This document shows positions 17,811 to 25,997 of a DNA stretch of 35,348 nt, piece after piece (position 1 is the stretch's first letter; the number at the start of each line of letters is the position of its first letter). Origin of the DNA: Ureibacillus sp. (GTDB lineage: Bacteria; Bacillota; Bacilli; Bacillales_A; Planococcaceae); contig JAPSJC010000017.1 of the NCBI GenBank assembly GCA_031178355.1, positions 1 through 35,348 of the forward strand, written 5' to 3'. The position numbers were made by a program, and so were the translations under genes. The notes below the pieces were generated by a model, which worked only from the letters and a program-made list of their open reading frames with translations, was not told the DNA's origin and searched no databases.

Positions 17811-18125
17811 ATGAAAGAAATTACTTCTGTTGAACAATTTAATGAACTTATTAACTCAGATCAACCTGTTATTGTTAAATTTTATGCTGGTTGGTGCCCA
17901 GATTGTACTCGTATGAATATGTTTATTGACCCAATTATTGAAGAATATAGTCAATATAACTGGCACGAAATCAATCGCGATGATTTCCCTGAACTAGCTG
18001 AAACATATCAAGTAATGGGCATTCCAAGTTTATTAATTTTTAAAAATGGTGAAAAATTAGCTCACTTACACAGTGCTAACGCAAAATCACCTGAAGATGT
18101 TATTAGTTTTTTACAAGCCCAATAG
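17811..18125 (+). CDS. Thioredoxin-like protein
   Basis: This is a thioredoxin-fold protein of 104 residues with no signal peptide. The active site is WCPDC (C29 and C32) within FYAGWCPDCTRM, and the cis-proline is P72 in GIPSLLIF. The CPDC motif differs from the CGPC of housekeeping thioredoxin. It is closest in pattern to the small B. subtilis thioredoxin-like YdbP/YtpP group, whose roles are not clear. The ATG at 17811 is chosen, with AAGGAG ten bases upstream. An in-frame ATG 11 codons earlier lies before the ribosome site. It is divergent from fadN, ends at its own terminator, and appears to be monocistronic. Confidence 0.85.
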   Translation: MKEITSVEQFNELINSDQPVIVKFYAGWCPDCTRMNMFIDPIIEEYSQYNWHEINRDDFPELAETYQVMGIPSLLIFKNGEKLAHLHSANAKSPEDVISFLQAQ

Positions 18126-18138
18126 TTTTAAAATAAAG

Positions 18139-18180
18139 CTATCTTCCTATCCTTTCGAGTGATTGTGGAGATGGTTTTTT
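18139..18180 (+). terminator. Terminator of the thioredoxin-like gene
   Basis: CTATCTTC and GGAGATGG form an 8-bp stem including two G-U pairs, with a 20-base loop, followed by six T residues. It starts 13 bases after the stop codon. Confidence 0.65.
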
Positions 18181-18251
18181 GTTTAACTACTTATATAAAT
18201 GTAAAGTAGTACTTCACGATTTCCAAGTTTTAACCATATAAATAAACTTAG

Positions 18252-18292
18252 TAAAAAAAAATTGAACTCTGTAATGCTTACAGAGTTCAATT
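18252..18292 (-). terminator. Terminator of the peptide-importer/M20 operon
   Basis: AATTGAACTCTGTAA and TTACAGAGTTCAATT form a perfect 15-bp stem with a 3-base loop. On the minus strand it is followed by a run of eight T residues. A short (AAC/AAT) triplet run lies between the peptidase stop and this hairpin at 18296-18315. Confidence 0.9.
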
Positions 18293-18315
18293 ACTTATTA
18301 TTGTTGTTATTGTTG

Positions 18316-19449
18316 TTATTCCGAAAGACGCTCAATTGATCTGGCAAGAAGCAGGGTACGTTCAGGAAGCGTGTCGATTTCTAAATATTCACTATCACTA
18401 TGCGCATCTCCACCTACTGGGCCTAGTCCATCGATTGTTGCAACGCCAGTGGCTGATGTGAAAGAAGCATCTCCACCTCCGCCAGTTGCTGTATCTCTTA
18501 CTTTCAAACCAATTTTTTCTCCAACATCCTTAATAATATGAAGTAGCTTTTCGGATTTTTGATTAAACTCCATTGGTGGTCGACTAATAGACCCCTCAAG
18601 CAGTATTTCCGTTCCTGATACTACAGTCTTAGAACAAATTTCTTTTATTTTCTTTTCTAAGTATGCAGCTTGTTCCATTTCAGATATACGGATATCTACA
18701 TGTGCCACTGCGTTTGCTGATACAGTGTTTACAGAAGATCCACCTTCAATTAAGCCAACGTTTATGCTTATCCCTTTTTCATGATCATTTAAGCGATGTA
18801 ACTGAATGATTTTATAGGCAAGTTCTTCAATTGCACTTCTACCCTTTTCTGGCTCAATTCCTGAGTGAGCGGCTACTCCCTTTACAATAATATCGTAGCG
18901 TCCGCCACCTCTTCTTGCTGTTACTAGAGAACCATCTTTTCTTGCAGGTTCCATGATAAGTGCATACTCTTTTCCAACTGAATGCTCTTCAATTAAATGA
19001 CGGGATGTTATGGATCCAACTTCCTCATCACCATTTAAAATGATTTGGATATTTTCGACACTTTTTGACCCTATCTCTTGCAAGGCTTTAATTGCATAGA
19101 TTAATTCAACCTGACTTGCCTTCATATCAACTACACCCGGTCCGTATGCTCGACTTCCCTCTATATAAAAAGGTCGTTTTGCAACTGTACCTTCTGGAAA
19201 TACTGTATCCATATGGGCAACAAGAATAATCTTTGGATCTACCGCATTTTTATGCTGGATAATCATATTATTCCCAAAATCTTTTTCTTCTTTCACCTCA
19301 ACTATGAATCCGAGATCTTCATACTTCTCTTTTAAAATCGACCCTACCCGGTCTACACCCCTTTTGTTATATGAACCACTATCTATATTTACAAGCTGCT
19401 CAATTAGTTGGAGCATCTCAGTTTTTTTCTCTCGTATAAACGTATCCAC
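18316..19449 (-). CDS. M20 family metallopeptidase (carboxypeptidase G2/ArgE/DapE type)
   Basis: This is a cytoplasmic di-zinc peptidase of about 377 residues. The family motifs are present: AHMDTVFPEG (metal His near 79, catalytic Asp near 81), GVVDMKAS with the bridging Asp, NGDEEVGS with the general-base and metal glutamates, the EPARKDG metal segment, and the final metal histidine in GDAHSDSEYL. A dimerisation domain lies in between. This pattern favours the carboxypeptidase G2-like subfamily, which releases C-terminal residues such as glutamate. It is the last gene of a peptide ABC importer, nine bases after the ATPase gene, so it probably processes an imported peptide or amidated amino acid. 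The start is uncertain: the ATG at 19458 touches the AGGAG, so the GTG at 19449, nine bases after it, is preferred. Confidence 0.85.
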   Translation of the reverse strand: MDTFIREKKTEMLQLIEQLVNIDSGSYNKRGVDRVGSILKEKYEDLGFIVEVKEEKDFGNNMIIQHKNAVDPKIILVAHMDTVFPEGTVAKRPFYIEGSRAYGPGVVDMKASQVELIYAIKALQEIGSKSVENIQIILNGDEEVGSITSRHLIEEHSVGKEYALIMEPARKDGSLVTARRGGGRYDIIVKGVAAHSGIEPEKGRSAIEELAYKIIQLHRLNDHEKGISINVGLIEGGSSVNTVSANAVAHVDIRISEMEQAAYLEKKIKEICSKTVVSGTEILLEGSISRPPMEFNQKSEKLLHIIKDVGEKIGLKVRDTATGGGGDASFTSATGVATIDGLGPVGGDAHSDSEYLEIDTLPERTLLLARSIERLSE

Positions 19450-19467
19450 TTCCACCATCTCCTGATG

Positions 19468-20517
19468 TTATTTTTCTATTAGTACGCCATGACCATCTTC
19501 TAATGGAAAATGACAGGCTACAAAATGGTCTGGTTTTTCTTCTATAAGCTTAGGTTCTTCACTTCGGCATTTTTCTTGTGCATAAGGACATCTTGTATGA
19601 AAACGACAGCCTGAAGGAGGGTTTGCCGGACTAGGCATATCACCTTCTATAATAATACGGTGTTTTTCATCTCGAAGTGTTGGATCAGGAATCGGAACAG
19701 CAGCTAATAAACCTTCTGTGTAAGGATGTAAAGGCTGGTCAAAAAGTTTTTCCTTTGTCGTAATCTCAACAATCTTCCCAAGGTACATAACAGCCACTCT
19801 GTCACTAATATGCTTAACAGCTGGCAATCCATGGGCAATGAAAATAAAAGTTAATTTAAATTCTTTTTGCAATTTAGACATTAGATTAAGAATTTGGGAT
19901 TGAATTGAAACGTCAAGAGCAGAGACTGGTTCATCACAAATGATTAACTTTGGTTTAAGGGCAATTGCTCTAGCAATACCGATTCTTTGCCTTTGCCCCC
20001 CACTAAATTCATGGGGATATCTTCTTGCATAAGAACGATCCAACCCAACAACATCCATTAATTCATAAACCTGATTCTCTAATTCTTTGCCTTTCGCCAC
20101 ACGGTGTGTTTTTAACGGTTCTGCTATAATATCAAATACTCTCATCCTTGGGTTTAATGAGGAAAAGGGATCCTGAAATATCATTTGTATTTCAGCTCTT
20201 TTTTTGCGTAGATTTTCTCCTTTTAAAGTACTTAAATCAACGCCTTCAAAAATAATTTCCCCTTCTGTTTTATCTAATAACTGCATGATTAAGTTTCCAG
20301 TTGTTGACTTCCCACAACCTGATTCGCCAACTATACCCAGCGTTTCACCTTGCTTCACATAGAAATCAATGTTATCAACAGCTCTTAAATATTGTTTTTC
20401 TTTTTTAAACAAGCCTTCGCTAAGCTCAAAATACTTTTTTAAACCCTTTACTTCTAATAAATACTCTTGTTCTTTGTTTGATTGCTGTGTATCTTTCGTT
20501 TCAATTGTTTGCACCAT
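19468..20517 (-). CDS. Oligopeptide/dipeptide ABC transporter ATP-binding protein (OppF/DppF type)
   Basis: This is the second ATPase of a peptide-type importer, 349 residues, cytoplasmic and bound to the permeases. Walker A GESGCGKS is at 64-71, followed by the Q-loop FQDPFSSLNP, signature FSGGQRQR, Walker B LIICDEP and the D-loop SALDVS. The switch position reads FIFIAHGLPAVKHI, where the usual HDL is HGL. The oligopeptide-specific C-terminal region follows, with the cysteines in CRFHTRCPYAQEKC and a final CHFPLE. It overlaps the preceding ATPase gene by one base (TAATG), a coupled arrangement. The transported substrate cannot be read from this subunit. Confidence 0.93.
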   Translation of the reverse strand: MVQTIETKDTQQSNKEQEYLLEVKGLKKYFELSEGLFKKEKQYLRAVDNIDFYVKQGETLGIVGESGCGKSTTGNLIMQLLDKTEGEIIFEGVDLSTLKGENLRKKRAEIQMIFQDPFSSLNPRMRVFDIIAEPLKTHRVAKGKELENQVYELMDVVGLDRSYARRYPHEFSGGQRQRIGIARAIALKPKLIICDEPVSALDVSIQSQILNLMSKLQKEFKLTFIFIAHGLPAVKHISDRVAVMYLGKIVEITTKEKLFDQPLHPYTEGLLAAVPIPDPTLRDEKHRIIIEGDMPSPANPPSGCRFHTRCPYAQEKCRSEEPKLIEEKPDHFVACHFPLEDGHGVLIEK

Positions 20518-21500
20518 TAGATTGCCACCTCTCCTTCTTCATGGAGCCAGCAGCGAACTTTGTGATTTGGCGCTAATTCCTTAAGCTCTGGTTCCTCTGA
20601 GAAACACTTGCTTGTCGCTAGTGGACAGCGCGTCTGGAATCTGCAACCTTGTGTAATCGTCCCAGGTGCTGGTACTGTCCCTTCAATTGACTGTAGTTCA
20701 TCCTTCAATTCATGAATTTTAGGTGTACTGTCCAATAAGCCTTTTGTATAAGGGTGCTTTGGTTCCTTAAATAATGTATACACATCGGTATGCTCAACAA
20801 CTTGTCCTGCATACATAACGATTACAGTATCAACCATTTCCGCAACCACCCCAAGGTCATGGGTAATTAACATAATCGACGTATCGAATTCTTGTGTAAG
20901 ATTTCTCATAAGCTGTAAAATTTGTGCCTGAATCGTTACATCTAGTGCTGTCGTTGGTTCATCTGCTATTAATAGCTTAGGATTACATGATAGAGCCATC
21001 GCTATCATGACACGCTGTCTCATTCCGCCGCTCAACATATGTGGAAAAGATGAGAATACCTTATCTGGTCGGGGTATTCCTACTTTCTTAAGCATTTCAA
21101 TACTTTTAATCTTTGCTTCTTCTTTACTTGCATTTTGATGTAATCTTATTGATTCAGAGATTTGGTTACCGACTGTAAATAATGGATTTAAAGAGGTTAA
21201 CGGTTCCTGAAAAATCATCGCAATCTCGTTTCCGCGAAGCTTTCTCATTTCACGATTCGAGATCGTCGTTAAGTCCTTCCCCTCAAATAATACCTCTCCA
21301 CCTACTACTTTACCCGGGGACCCTACTAGTCCCATTATTGATAGTGAAGTCACACTTTTCCCACTACCTGATTCACCAACAACTGCAATTGTTTCCCCTT
21401 TCTTTATCGAAAAAGAAACGCCATCTACCGATGGAACAACTCCATTTTCCGTATGAAAGTAGGTTTTTAAATCCTTTATCTCCAACAATGCTTCTGTCAT
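20517..21500 (-). CDS. Oligopeptide/dipeptide ABC transporter ATP-binding protein (OppD/DppD type)
   Basis: This is the first ATPase of the importer, 327 residues. Walker A GESGSGKS is at 42-49, the Q-loop is FQEPLTSLNP, the signature is LSGGMRQR, Walker B is LLIADEP and the switch is THDLG. The C-terminal oligopeptide domain has cysteines in CRFQTRCPLATSKC and near VRCWL. Such four-cysteine sets hold an iron-sulfur cluster in some DppD structures, which is established for relatives but not shown here. The ATG at 21500 is used, with GAGGGGGG eight bases upstream. An ATG seven codons earlier contains that ribosome site within its own reading frame and is unlikely. Confidence 0.93.
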   Translation of the reverse strand: MTEALLEIKDLKTYFHTENGVVPSVDGVSFSIKKGETIAVVGESGSGKSVTSLSIMGLVGSPGKVVGGEVLFEGKDLTTISNREMRKLRGNEIAMIFQEPLTSLNPLFTVGNQISESIRLHQNASKEEAKIKSIEMLKKVGIPRPDKVFSSFPHMLSGGMRQRVMIAMALSCNPKLLIADEPTTALDVTIQAQILQLMRNLTQEFDTSIMLITHDLGVVAEMVDTVIVMYAGQVVEHTDVYTLFKEPKHPYTKGLLDSTPKIHELKDELQSIEGTVPAPGTITQGCRFQTRCPLATSKCFSEEPELKELAPNHKVRCWLHEEGEVAI

Positions 21501-21595
21501 ATTCAAGACCCCCCTCTTCATATCTAATGGATGTTTTTGTACAGAGTGTTTTTATGTGTTATTCCAAGGAAATTTATTAAACAAGTTGTTTTCAA

Positions 21596-22522
21596 TTATT
21601 TAGTCGATCTAGGATCAAGAACATCGCGAAGCCAATCACCTAAGAAAATAATAGCTAATACTGTAATTGTGATTGCGACACCAGGGAATGTTGCTAGCCA
21701 CCAACTAGTTGCAACATAATCTCTTCCGTCACTTAAAATTCCACCCCATGATATTGTTGGAGGTTGTATTCCTAGACCTAAAAAGCTTAAAGATGCCTCA
21801 AGAATAATAGTAGTCGCAACACTTAAAGTCGAAATGACAATAAATGGTGAAATAACATTTGGAAGAAGGTGTTTAAGGATAATTTTATTATCACGAACGC
21901 CAATTGATTTAGCTGCTTTTACAAATTCACGTTCTTTAATAGAAAGTACTTCCCCTCGGACAAGACGTGCATATTGAACCCAGTTCGTTATACCTAGTAC
22001 AACAATTAATGTAGTTACACTTGGTCCAAAGACACTTAAGAAAACTAAGGCAAATAGAATAGTAGGAATAGCTAAGAAGGAATCTACTAAACGCATTAAC
22101 AAATTGTCTACAAATCCTCCGTAATATCCAGCTACTAAACCAACAAATACGCCAATCGCTCCTGCAAAAGCAACGGCTGATAACCCAACTGCTAAAGAAA
22201 CTTGTGACCCATAGATAATCCTACTTAAAATATCTCGACCAAGATTATCTGTACCTAGAATATGTGCTGATGATCCACCCTCCATCCATGAAGGAGGTTT
22301 AAGCATTGCTGCGGGATTGATCATATTTGGATCATACGGTGCAAGATATTTAGCAAAAATAGCAATAAGGACAACAGCTACGACTACAATGAAGCCAAAA
22401 GTCCCTGTTTTACTTTTTAGTAGAAGGCGAATCCATCGGACAACGGGATTAGGTGCTTGTTTCTGCTTAACTGGACTTATAGCTGATTGATTTTGGTTTT
22501 GAATCTGTGAATTTACCGACAT
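21596..22522 (-). CDS. Oligopeptide/dipeptide ABC transporter permease (OppC/DppC type)
   Basis: This inner-membrane permease has 308 residues. It has a cytoplasmic N-terminal tail of about 35 residues and then about six hydrophobic segments, the first at residues 40-60 (TGFIVVVAVVLIAIFAKYLA). HILGTDNLGRDILSRIIYG is the OppC family signature. The EAA loop appears as EFVKAAKSIGVRDNKIILKHLLP. GGGGGAGGA precedes the ATG. It follows the partner permease by 14 bases, and about 95 bases separate it from the first ATPase gene. Confidence 0.94.
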   Translation of the reverse strand: MSVNSQIQNQNQSAISPVKQKQAPNPVVRWIRLLLKSKTGTFGFIVVVAVVLIAIFAKYLAPYDPNMINPAAMLKPPSWMEGGSSAHILGTDNLGRDILSRIIYGSQVSLAVGLSAVAFAGAIGVFVGLVAGYYGGFVDNLLMRLVDSFLAIPTILFALVFLSVFGPSVTTLIVVLGITNWVQYARLVRGEVLSIKEREFVKAAKSIGVRDNKIILKHLLPNVISPFIVISTLSVATTIILEASLSFLGLGIQPPTISWGGILSDGRDYVATSWWLATFPGVAITITVLAIIFLGDWLRDVLDPRSTK

Positions 22523-22536
22523 ATGTCCTCCCCCTT

Positions 22537-23451
22537 CTAGTACTTAATTCTTGGATCTAGTAGTTTATAAAGAATGTCTGCTAATAAGTTCATCAAAATA
22601 ACTGCGAAAGCGATGATAAACACACTTGCTTGTACAATCGCCATATCCCTAGTATTTACCGCTTGAATTAGGAGCTGTCCTAAACCTGGCCAAGAAAATA
22701 CTGTTTCTGTAACAAGAGTACCACCAACTACAGTAGATGTTTGTAGTGCAGTAATTGTCACTACAGGGATTAATGCATTTCGAAATGCATGTTTATTTAC
22801 AACAAAGAAGTTTCTAATTCCTTTACTTTTCGCCGTTCTAATATAATCCTGATTTAAAATCTCAAGCATGCTAGAGCGAATAAGTCTTGTCATTTCTGCT
22901 GCGATACCTGTTCCCAGTGTTAGAGCTGGAAGAACTAGATGGCTGATATCCCCTCTTCCTGATACCGGGAACCAACCAAGTGTTACAGAAAATAACAAAA
23001 TGAACATAATTCCTAACCAAAAGTTGGGCATCGCTTTCCATAAAACTGCGCCACCTGTAGCCAGAAAATCTACCGGTGAATTTTTCTTCGTAGCTGACCA
23101 AATACCAAGAGGAATTGCAATTACTATTGCGATAATCATCGCGGCTGCTGCCAATTCAAGTGTTGCTGGAAGCCGTTCAAGAACAATTGGTAAGGCACTT
23201 GAGTTATAACGGAAGGAATCTCCAAAGTCTAACTGCACTAACCCAACCATATAGTTGAAATACTGAATGTGGAAAGGTTCATTCAAACCTAATGATTCTC
23301 GTAATTGTTCAATATCTTCTTGACTTGCATCCTCTGGTAGCATCAAAGCAACCGGGTCACCCGCAACAAAGACTAGACAAAATACGATAAAAGAAATAAT
23401 GAAAAGAACCGGAATAATCTGCAGTAGTCTTCGAATCAAATATTTAACCAT
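22537..23451 (-). CDS. Oligopeptide/dipeptide ABC transporter permease (OppB/DppB type)
   Basis: This inner-membrane permease has 304 residues and about six hydrophobic segments. The N-terminus MVKYLIRRLLQIIPVLF, the LGLNEPFHIQYFNYM segment and the EAA loop DYIRTAKSKGIRNFFVVNKH are typical of OppB/DppB. The motif TETVFSWPGLGQLL near residue 245 is conserved in the family. AGAGGTGAG precedes the ATG. It is the first membrane component after the binding-protein gene, from which it is separated by a 66-base spacer holding a hairpin. Confidence 0.94.
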   Translation of the reverse strand: MVKYLIRRLLQIIPVLFIISFIVFCLVFVAGDPVALMLPEDASQEDIEQLRESLGLNEPFHIQYFNYMVGLVQLDFGDSFRYNSSALPIVLERLPATLELAAAAMIIAIVIAIPLGIWSATKKNSPVDFLATGGAVLWKAMPNFWLGIMFILLFSVTLGWFPVSGRGDISHLVLPALTLGTGIAAEMTRLIRSSMLEILNQDYIRTAKSKGIRNFFVVNKHAFRNALIPVVTITALQTSTVVGGTLVTETVFSWPGLGQLLIQAVNTRDMAIVQASVFIIAFAVILMNLLADILYKLLDPRIKY

Positions 23452-23479
23452 CTTCTCACCTCTTACTCTTAGTAAAAGA

Positions 23480-23499
23480 ACTAAGGATTACTCCTTAGT
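23480..23499 (-). terminator. Intercistronic hairpin after the binding-protein gene
   Basis: ACTAAGGA and TCCTTAGT form a perfect 8-bp stem with a 4-base loop, followed on the minus strand by TCTTTTAC. It lies between the binding-protein gene and the first permease. Such partial terminators or mRNA-protecting hairpins commonly leave more binding protein than permease. The T run is weak, so read-through is expected. Confidence 0.55.
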
Positions 23500-23517
23500 C
23501 CCTTTTAATATAAATCT

Positions 23518-25086
23518 TTACTTTCTTTTAATAGAAGGAGCATAAATCATTTCATCTGATGTTGGCACAAAATCAATGTTATTGTTTACCCCAATATTAA
23601 TTTTCTCTTGATAAAGTGTAACAAATGGTACATCCTCAGCGGCAATTGCTGAAATCTCCTGAATTTGTTGATCACGTTCATCTGGATTCATATTAACAGC
23701 AGAAGCAGCTAATAATTCTTCAATTTTGTCATTTTTGTAATCTGTATGTCCTTTGTGACGTTCGTAACGATACCAGTCAACAGAATAGGCACCATCAAAC
23801 ATTGAATTACCTAGACCAATTAAGTAAGCTTCCTTGTTTTCATTTGCATTTCGCATTTCAACAAAGTTACTCCACTCTAAAAACTCAACTTTCACTGTAA
23901 CGTTAACAGCTGCAAGCATACCAGCGATCATTTCAGCAACTTCAGCATCTTGTAAATAGCGACCACGTGGAGATTGAAGAGTTATTTCAAAGCCGTCTGC
24001 GTAACCAGCTTCTGCAAGTAACGCCTTTGCTTTTTCAACATCATAATTGTAATTGTCATAAAGTTCTGGGTTATGACCAAAGTTTCCAGGACCTACCATC
24101 GTTTTTGTTGGAACAGCTCCACCTTGTAGTACAACATTTGCTAGAGTTCCATCATCAATAGCATAATCTAGCGCTTGACGTACACGAGGGTCTGCTGTTG
24201 GTAATCCTTCTGTTGAACGAAGAATTAACATAACTACACGGTTAGAAATTTCTTGAACGATAGATGTACCTTCGTTTGAATTAACACGCTCCCAATCAGC
24301 TGGTGGAATGTTAACGGCAATATCAACTCCGCCTGTTAATAATTCAGAAACACGTGTTGAATTCTCAGGGATTACACGGAATACAACTTCATCCCATTCT
24401 TCAACTTTACCTTGATAGAAGTTTTCAAATGGAACAAGGGTAACATGATCATCACGAACCCACTCTTTAAATTGGTATGGGCCTGTCCCAACTGGATTTG
24501 CAAGGAAGTGATCCCAACCATTTTCTTCAATATAGTTCTTTGGAAGGATACCTGATCCTAAACGTGAAAGTCTGTGGAATAGAGATGGTTCTGGTGCATG
24601 AGTAACAACTCTAAACGTTAATTCATCAACAACTTGTACTTCTTTTATCTGCTTGTAGTTTGGATATTCTTTAAGTTTATCGTCAGTCGCTACTCTTTCT
24701 AACGTAAATTTTACGTCTTCAGAAGTAAGCGCATCACCATTGTGGAAGGTAACTCCTGCTCTTAATTTCATTTCAACTGTTAATTCATCAATTATCGTAT
24801 ATTCTTCAACTAATTCAGGTTGGACTACCCCATTAGCATCTTTTTTGAATAAATAATTGAACATATTAACATGAATTGCTTCCGTAGAAGTGTTGTTATG
24901 GTCATGGATATCGAATGAAACCATATCTGCACCGATAGCAACTGATAACGTTTTGTCAACCTCTTTTTCTGAATCCTTTTGACCATTATCAGTTGGTTCA
25001 CTTGTTGTTGTTCCGCCAGAACACCCTACTAGTAAAATTGCACTGATAACAAATAGGAAGATTCCATAAAATGCTTTTCTTTTCAT
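23518..25086 (-). CDS. Peptide ABC transporter substrate-binding lipoprotein (SBP family 5)
   Basis: This is the extracellular binding protein of the importer, 522 residues, in solute-binding protein family 5 (OppA/DppA/GsiB-like). A lipoprotein signal peptide ends at the lipobox LVGC, with the lipidated cysteine at residue 22. A polar linker (TTTSEPTDN onward) follows, and the binding fold starts near residue 46. LRAGVTFHNGDALTSEDVKFTLER is the family signature, present near residues 112-135. FKEWVRDDHVTLV and DPRVRQALDYAID are also conserved. The family takes peptides but also nickel, glutathione or sugars, so the ligand is open. GAGGGGG precedes the ATG. It heads the operon, which ends with an M20 peptidase. 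Confidence 0.94.
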   Translation of the reverse strand: MKRKAFYGIFLFVISAILLVGCSGGTTTSEPTDNGQKDSEKEVDKTLSVAIGADMVSFDIHDHNNTSTEAIHVNMFNYLFKKDANGVVQPELVEEYTIIDELTVEMKLRAGVTFHNGDALTSEDVKFTLERVATDDKLKEYPNYKQIKEVQVVDELTFRVVTHAPEPSLFHRLSRLGSGILPKNYIEENGWDHFLANPVGTGPYQFKEWVRDDHVTLVPFENFYQGKVEEWDEVVFRVIPENSTRVSELLTGGVDIAVNIPPADWERVNSNEGTSIVQEISNRVVMLILRSTEGLPTADPRVRQALDYAIDDGTLANVVLQGGAVPTKTMVGPGNFGHNPELYDNYNYDVEKAKALLAEAGYADGFEITLQSPRGRYLQDAEVAEMIAGMLAAVNVTVKVEFLEWSNFVEMRNANENKEAYLIGLGNSMFDGAYSVDWYRYERHKGHTDYKNDKIEELLAASAVNMNPDERDQQIQEISAIAAEDVPFVTLYQEKINIGVNNNIDFVPTSDEMIYAPSIKRK

Positions 25087-25456
25087 AATTTACCCCCTCA
25101 AGTTTTTGTTCTCCTCTATGTAAAAAGAAGATTAAAACTATTAAAATATTTGAAATATAAAATATTTTAATAATATTAATATTCAAAATAATAAATCATT
25201 ATCATATTGAAATCAAGAATATTTAGAATTTTTGTCTAAACGTGACGAATTTCAGGGTCTAAATAGCCCCAAGCACCCTAAAATAAAGTTTTTAGAAATT
25301 GAAAATTAAAAATTCCTATTGTAAAATAATTCTAAATTATATAAAATTGCGGAAATAATTCATTAATTGTATGATTATTTTGAGGGTAGAGATTAAAATA
25401 ACCAAACCATGGGATAAATAGTGATAATTACATAATCTAAGGAGAGAAATGATAAG
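25087..25456. other. AT-rich divergent spacer with a 12-bp inverted repeat
   Basis: This 370-base spacer lies between the peptide-binding lipoprotein gene and the plus-strand tautomerase gene. It is very AT-rich. A 12-bp inverted repeat, TATTAAAATATT (25139-25150) with AATATTTTAATA (25161-25172), lies 53-86 bases before the lipoprotein start codon, where an operator would be expected. In such AT-rich DNA this may be chance. Many -10-like sequences exist and no promoter can be chosen with confidence. I see no gene in it. Confidence 0.35.
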
Positions 25457-25660
25457 ATGCCATACGTAAACATTAAAATTACAAATGAAAATGTAACACC
25501 AGAAAAAAAAGCACAACTTATTGCAGGAGCTACTCAATTATTAGTTGATGTTCTAGGGAAAAATCCCGCCACAACAGTTGTTGTAATTGATGAGGTTGAT
25601 ACAGATAACTGGGGAATCGCTGGTGAAACAGTAACCGAAAGAAGAAAATCAGGGAAGTAG
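25457..25660 (+). CDS. 4-oxalocrotonate tautomerase family protein
   Basis: This is a small tautomerase of 67 residues, of the 4-oxalocrotonate tautomerase superfamily, which normally works as a hexamer. The start codon is followed directly by proline (MPYVNIKIT), and this residue becomes the N-terminal catalytic Pro1 after Met removal. ATTVVVIDEV and NWGIAGETVTERR are typical of one subgroup. In place of the catalytic Arg11 of canonical 4-oxalocrotonate tautomerase, an asparagine stands at that position, so the substrate may differ. AAGGAG lies upstream at rather long spacing, but the required proline fixes the start. It stands alone; no aromatic-degradation gene is nearby. Confidence 0.9.
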   Translation: MPYVNIKITNENVTPEKKAQLIAGATQLLVDVLGKNPATTVVVIDEVDTDNWGIAGETVTERRKSGK

Positions 25661-25997
25661 ATTTTTATGGGGGTAGTTGAGAGGTGGAAATTGAATGAGA
25701 GGCAACTTACTTGAGGGGCAGTAGTAGTAACTTGGATCTTTTCGCAACTTTTGAGAAATAGATGATTCGCTAATAAGTTGTGGGACTGAACTACGGGTTC
25801 CTTTACCTCTGGGATTGGATTTATAACGTCATTAGGGTACAAAGAGGCGTTTTAATGGACATTTATCCACTTTTCTCATTCCTTATGTCCATTAAAAAAC
25901 CTTTTAATGGACACTTTTATCTGCTTTCTACACCTATTGCCGATTAAAACCAATTTAAAGGATGAATCGCACTTTTCCTTTTGCCATTAGATCCCTT
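25661..25997. repeat. Non-coding segment with two tandem copies of a ~51-bp hairpin unit
   Basis: This 337-base spacer contains a tandem repeat at 25850-25951. Both copies begin TTTTAATGGACA (25850 and 25902) and end with ATTAAAA plus CC. The first copy is a clear hairpin: TTTTAATGGACAT (25850-25862) pairs perfectly over 13 bases with ATGTCCATTAAAA (25885-25897). The second copy keeps the 5' arm, but its 3' arm has diverged to about seven pairs. The part before it (25661-25849) has no convincing gene, although the minus strand stays open across it into the antisense of the tautomerase. It resembles a decayed dispersed repeat. Confidence 0.55.

Noticed and set aside
18296-18320. Short triplet run (AAC/AAT) as a microsatellite or CRISPR-like repeat
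   Set aside because: It is only a few units long and lies between a stop codon and a terminator; there are no spacers or repeats of CRISPR type.
25534-25842. A 102-codon minus-strand open frame next to the tautomerase gene
   Set aside because: Its second half is antisense to the tautomerase, it has no ribosome site, and its composition is not protein-like.
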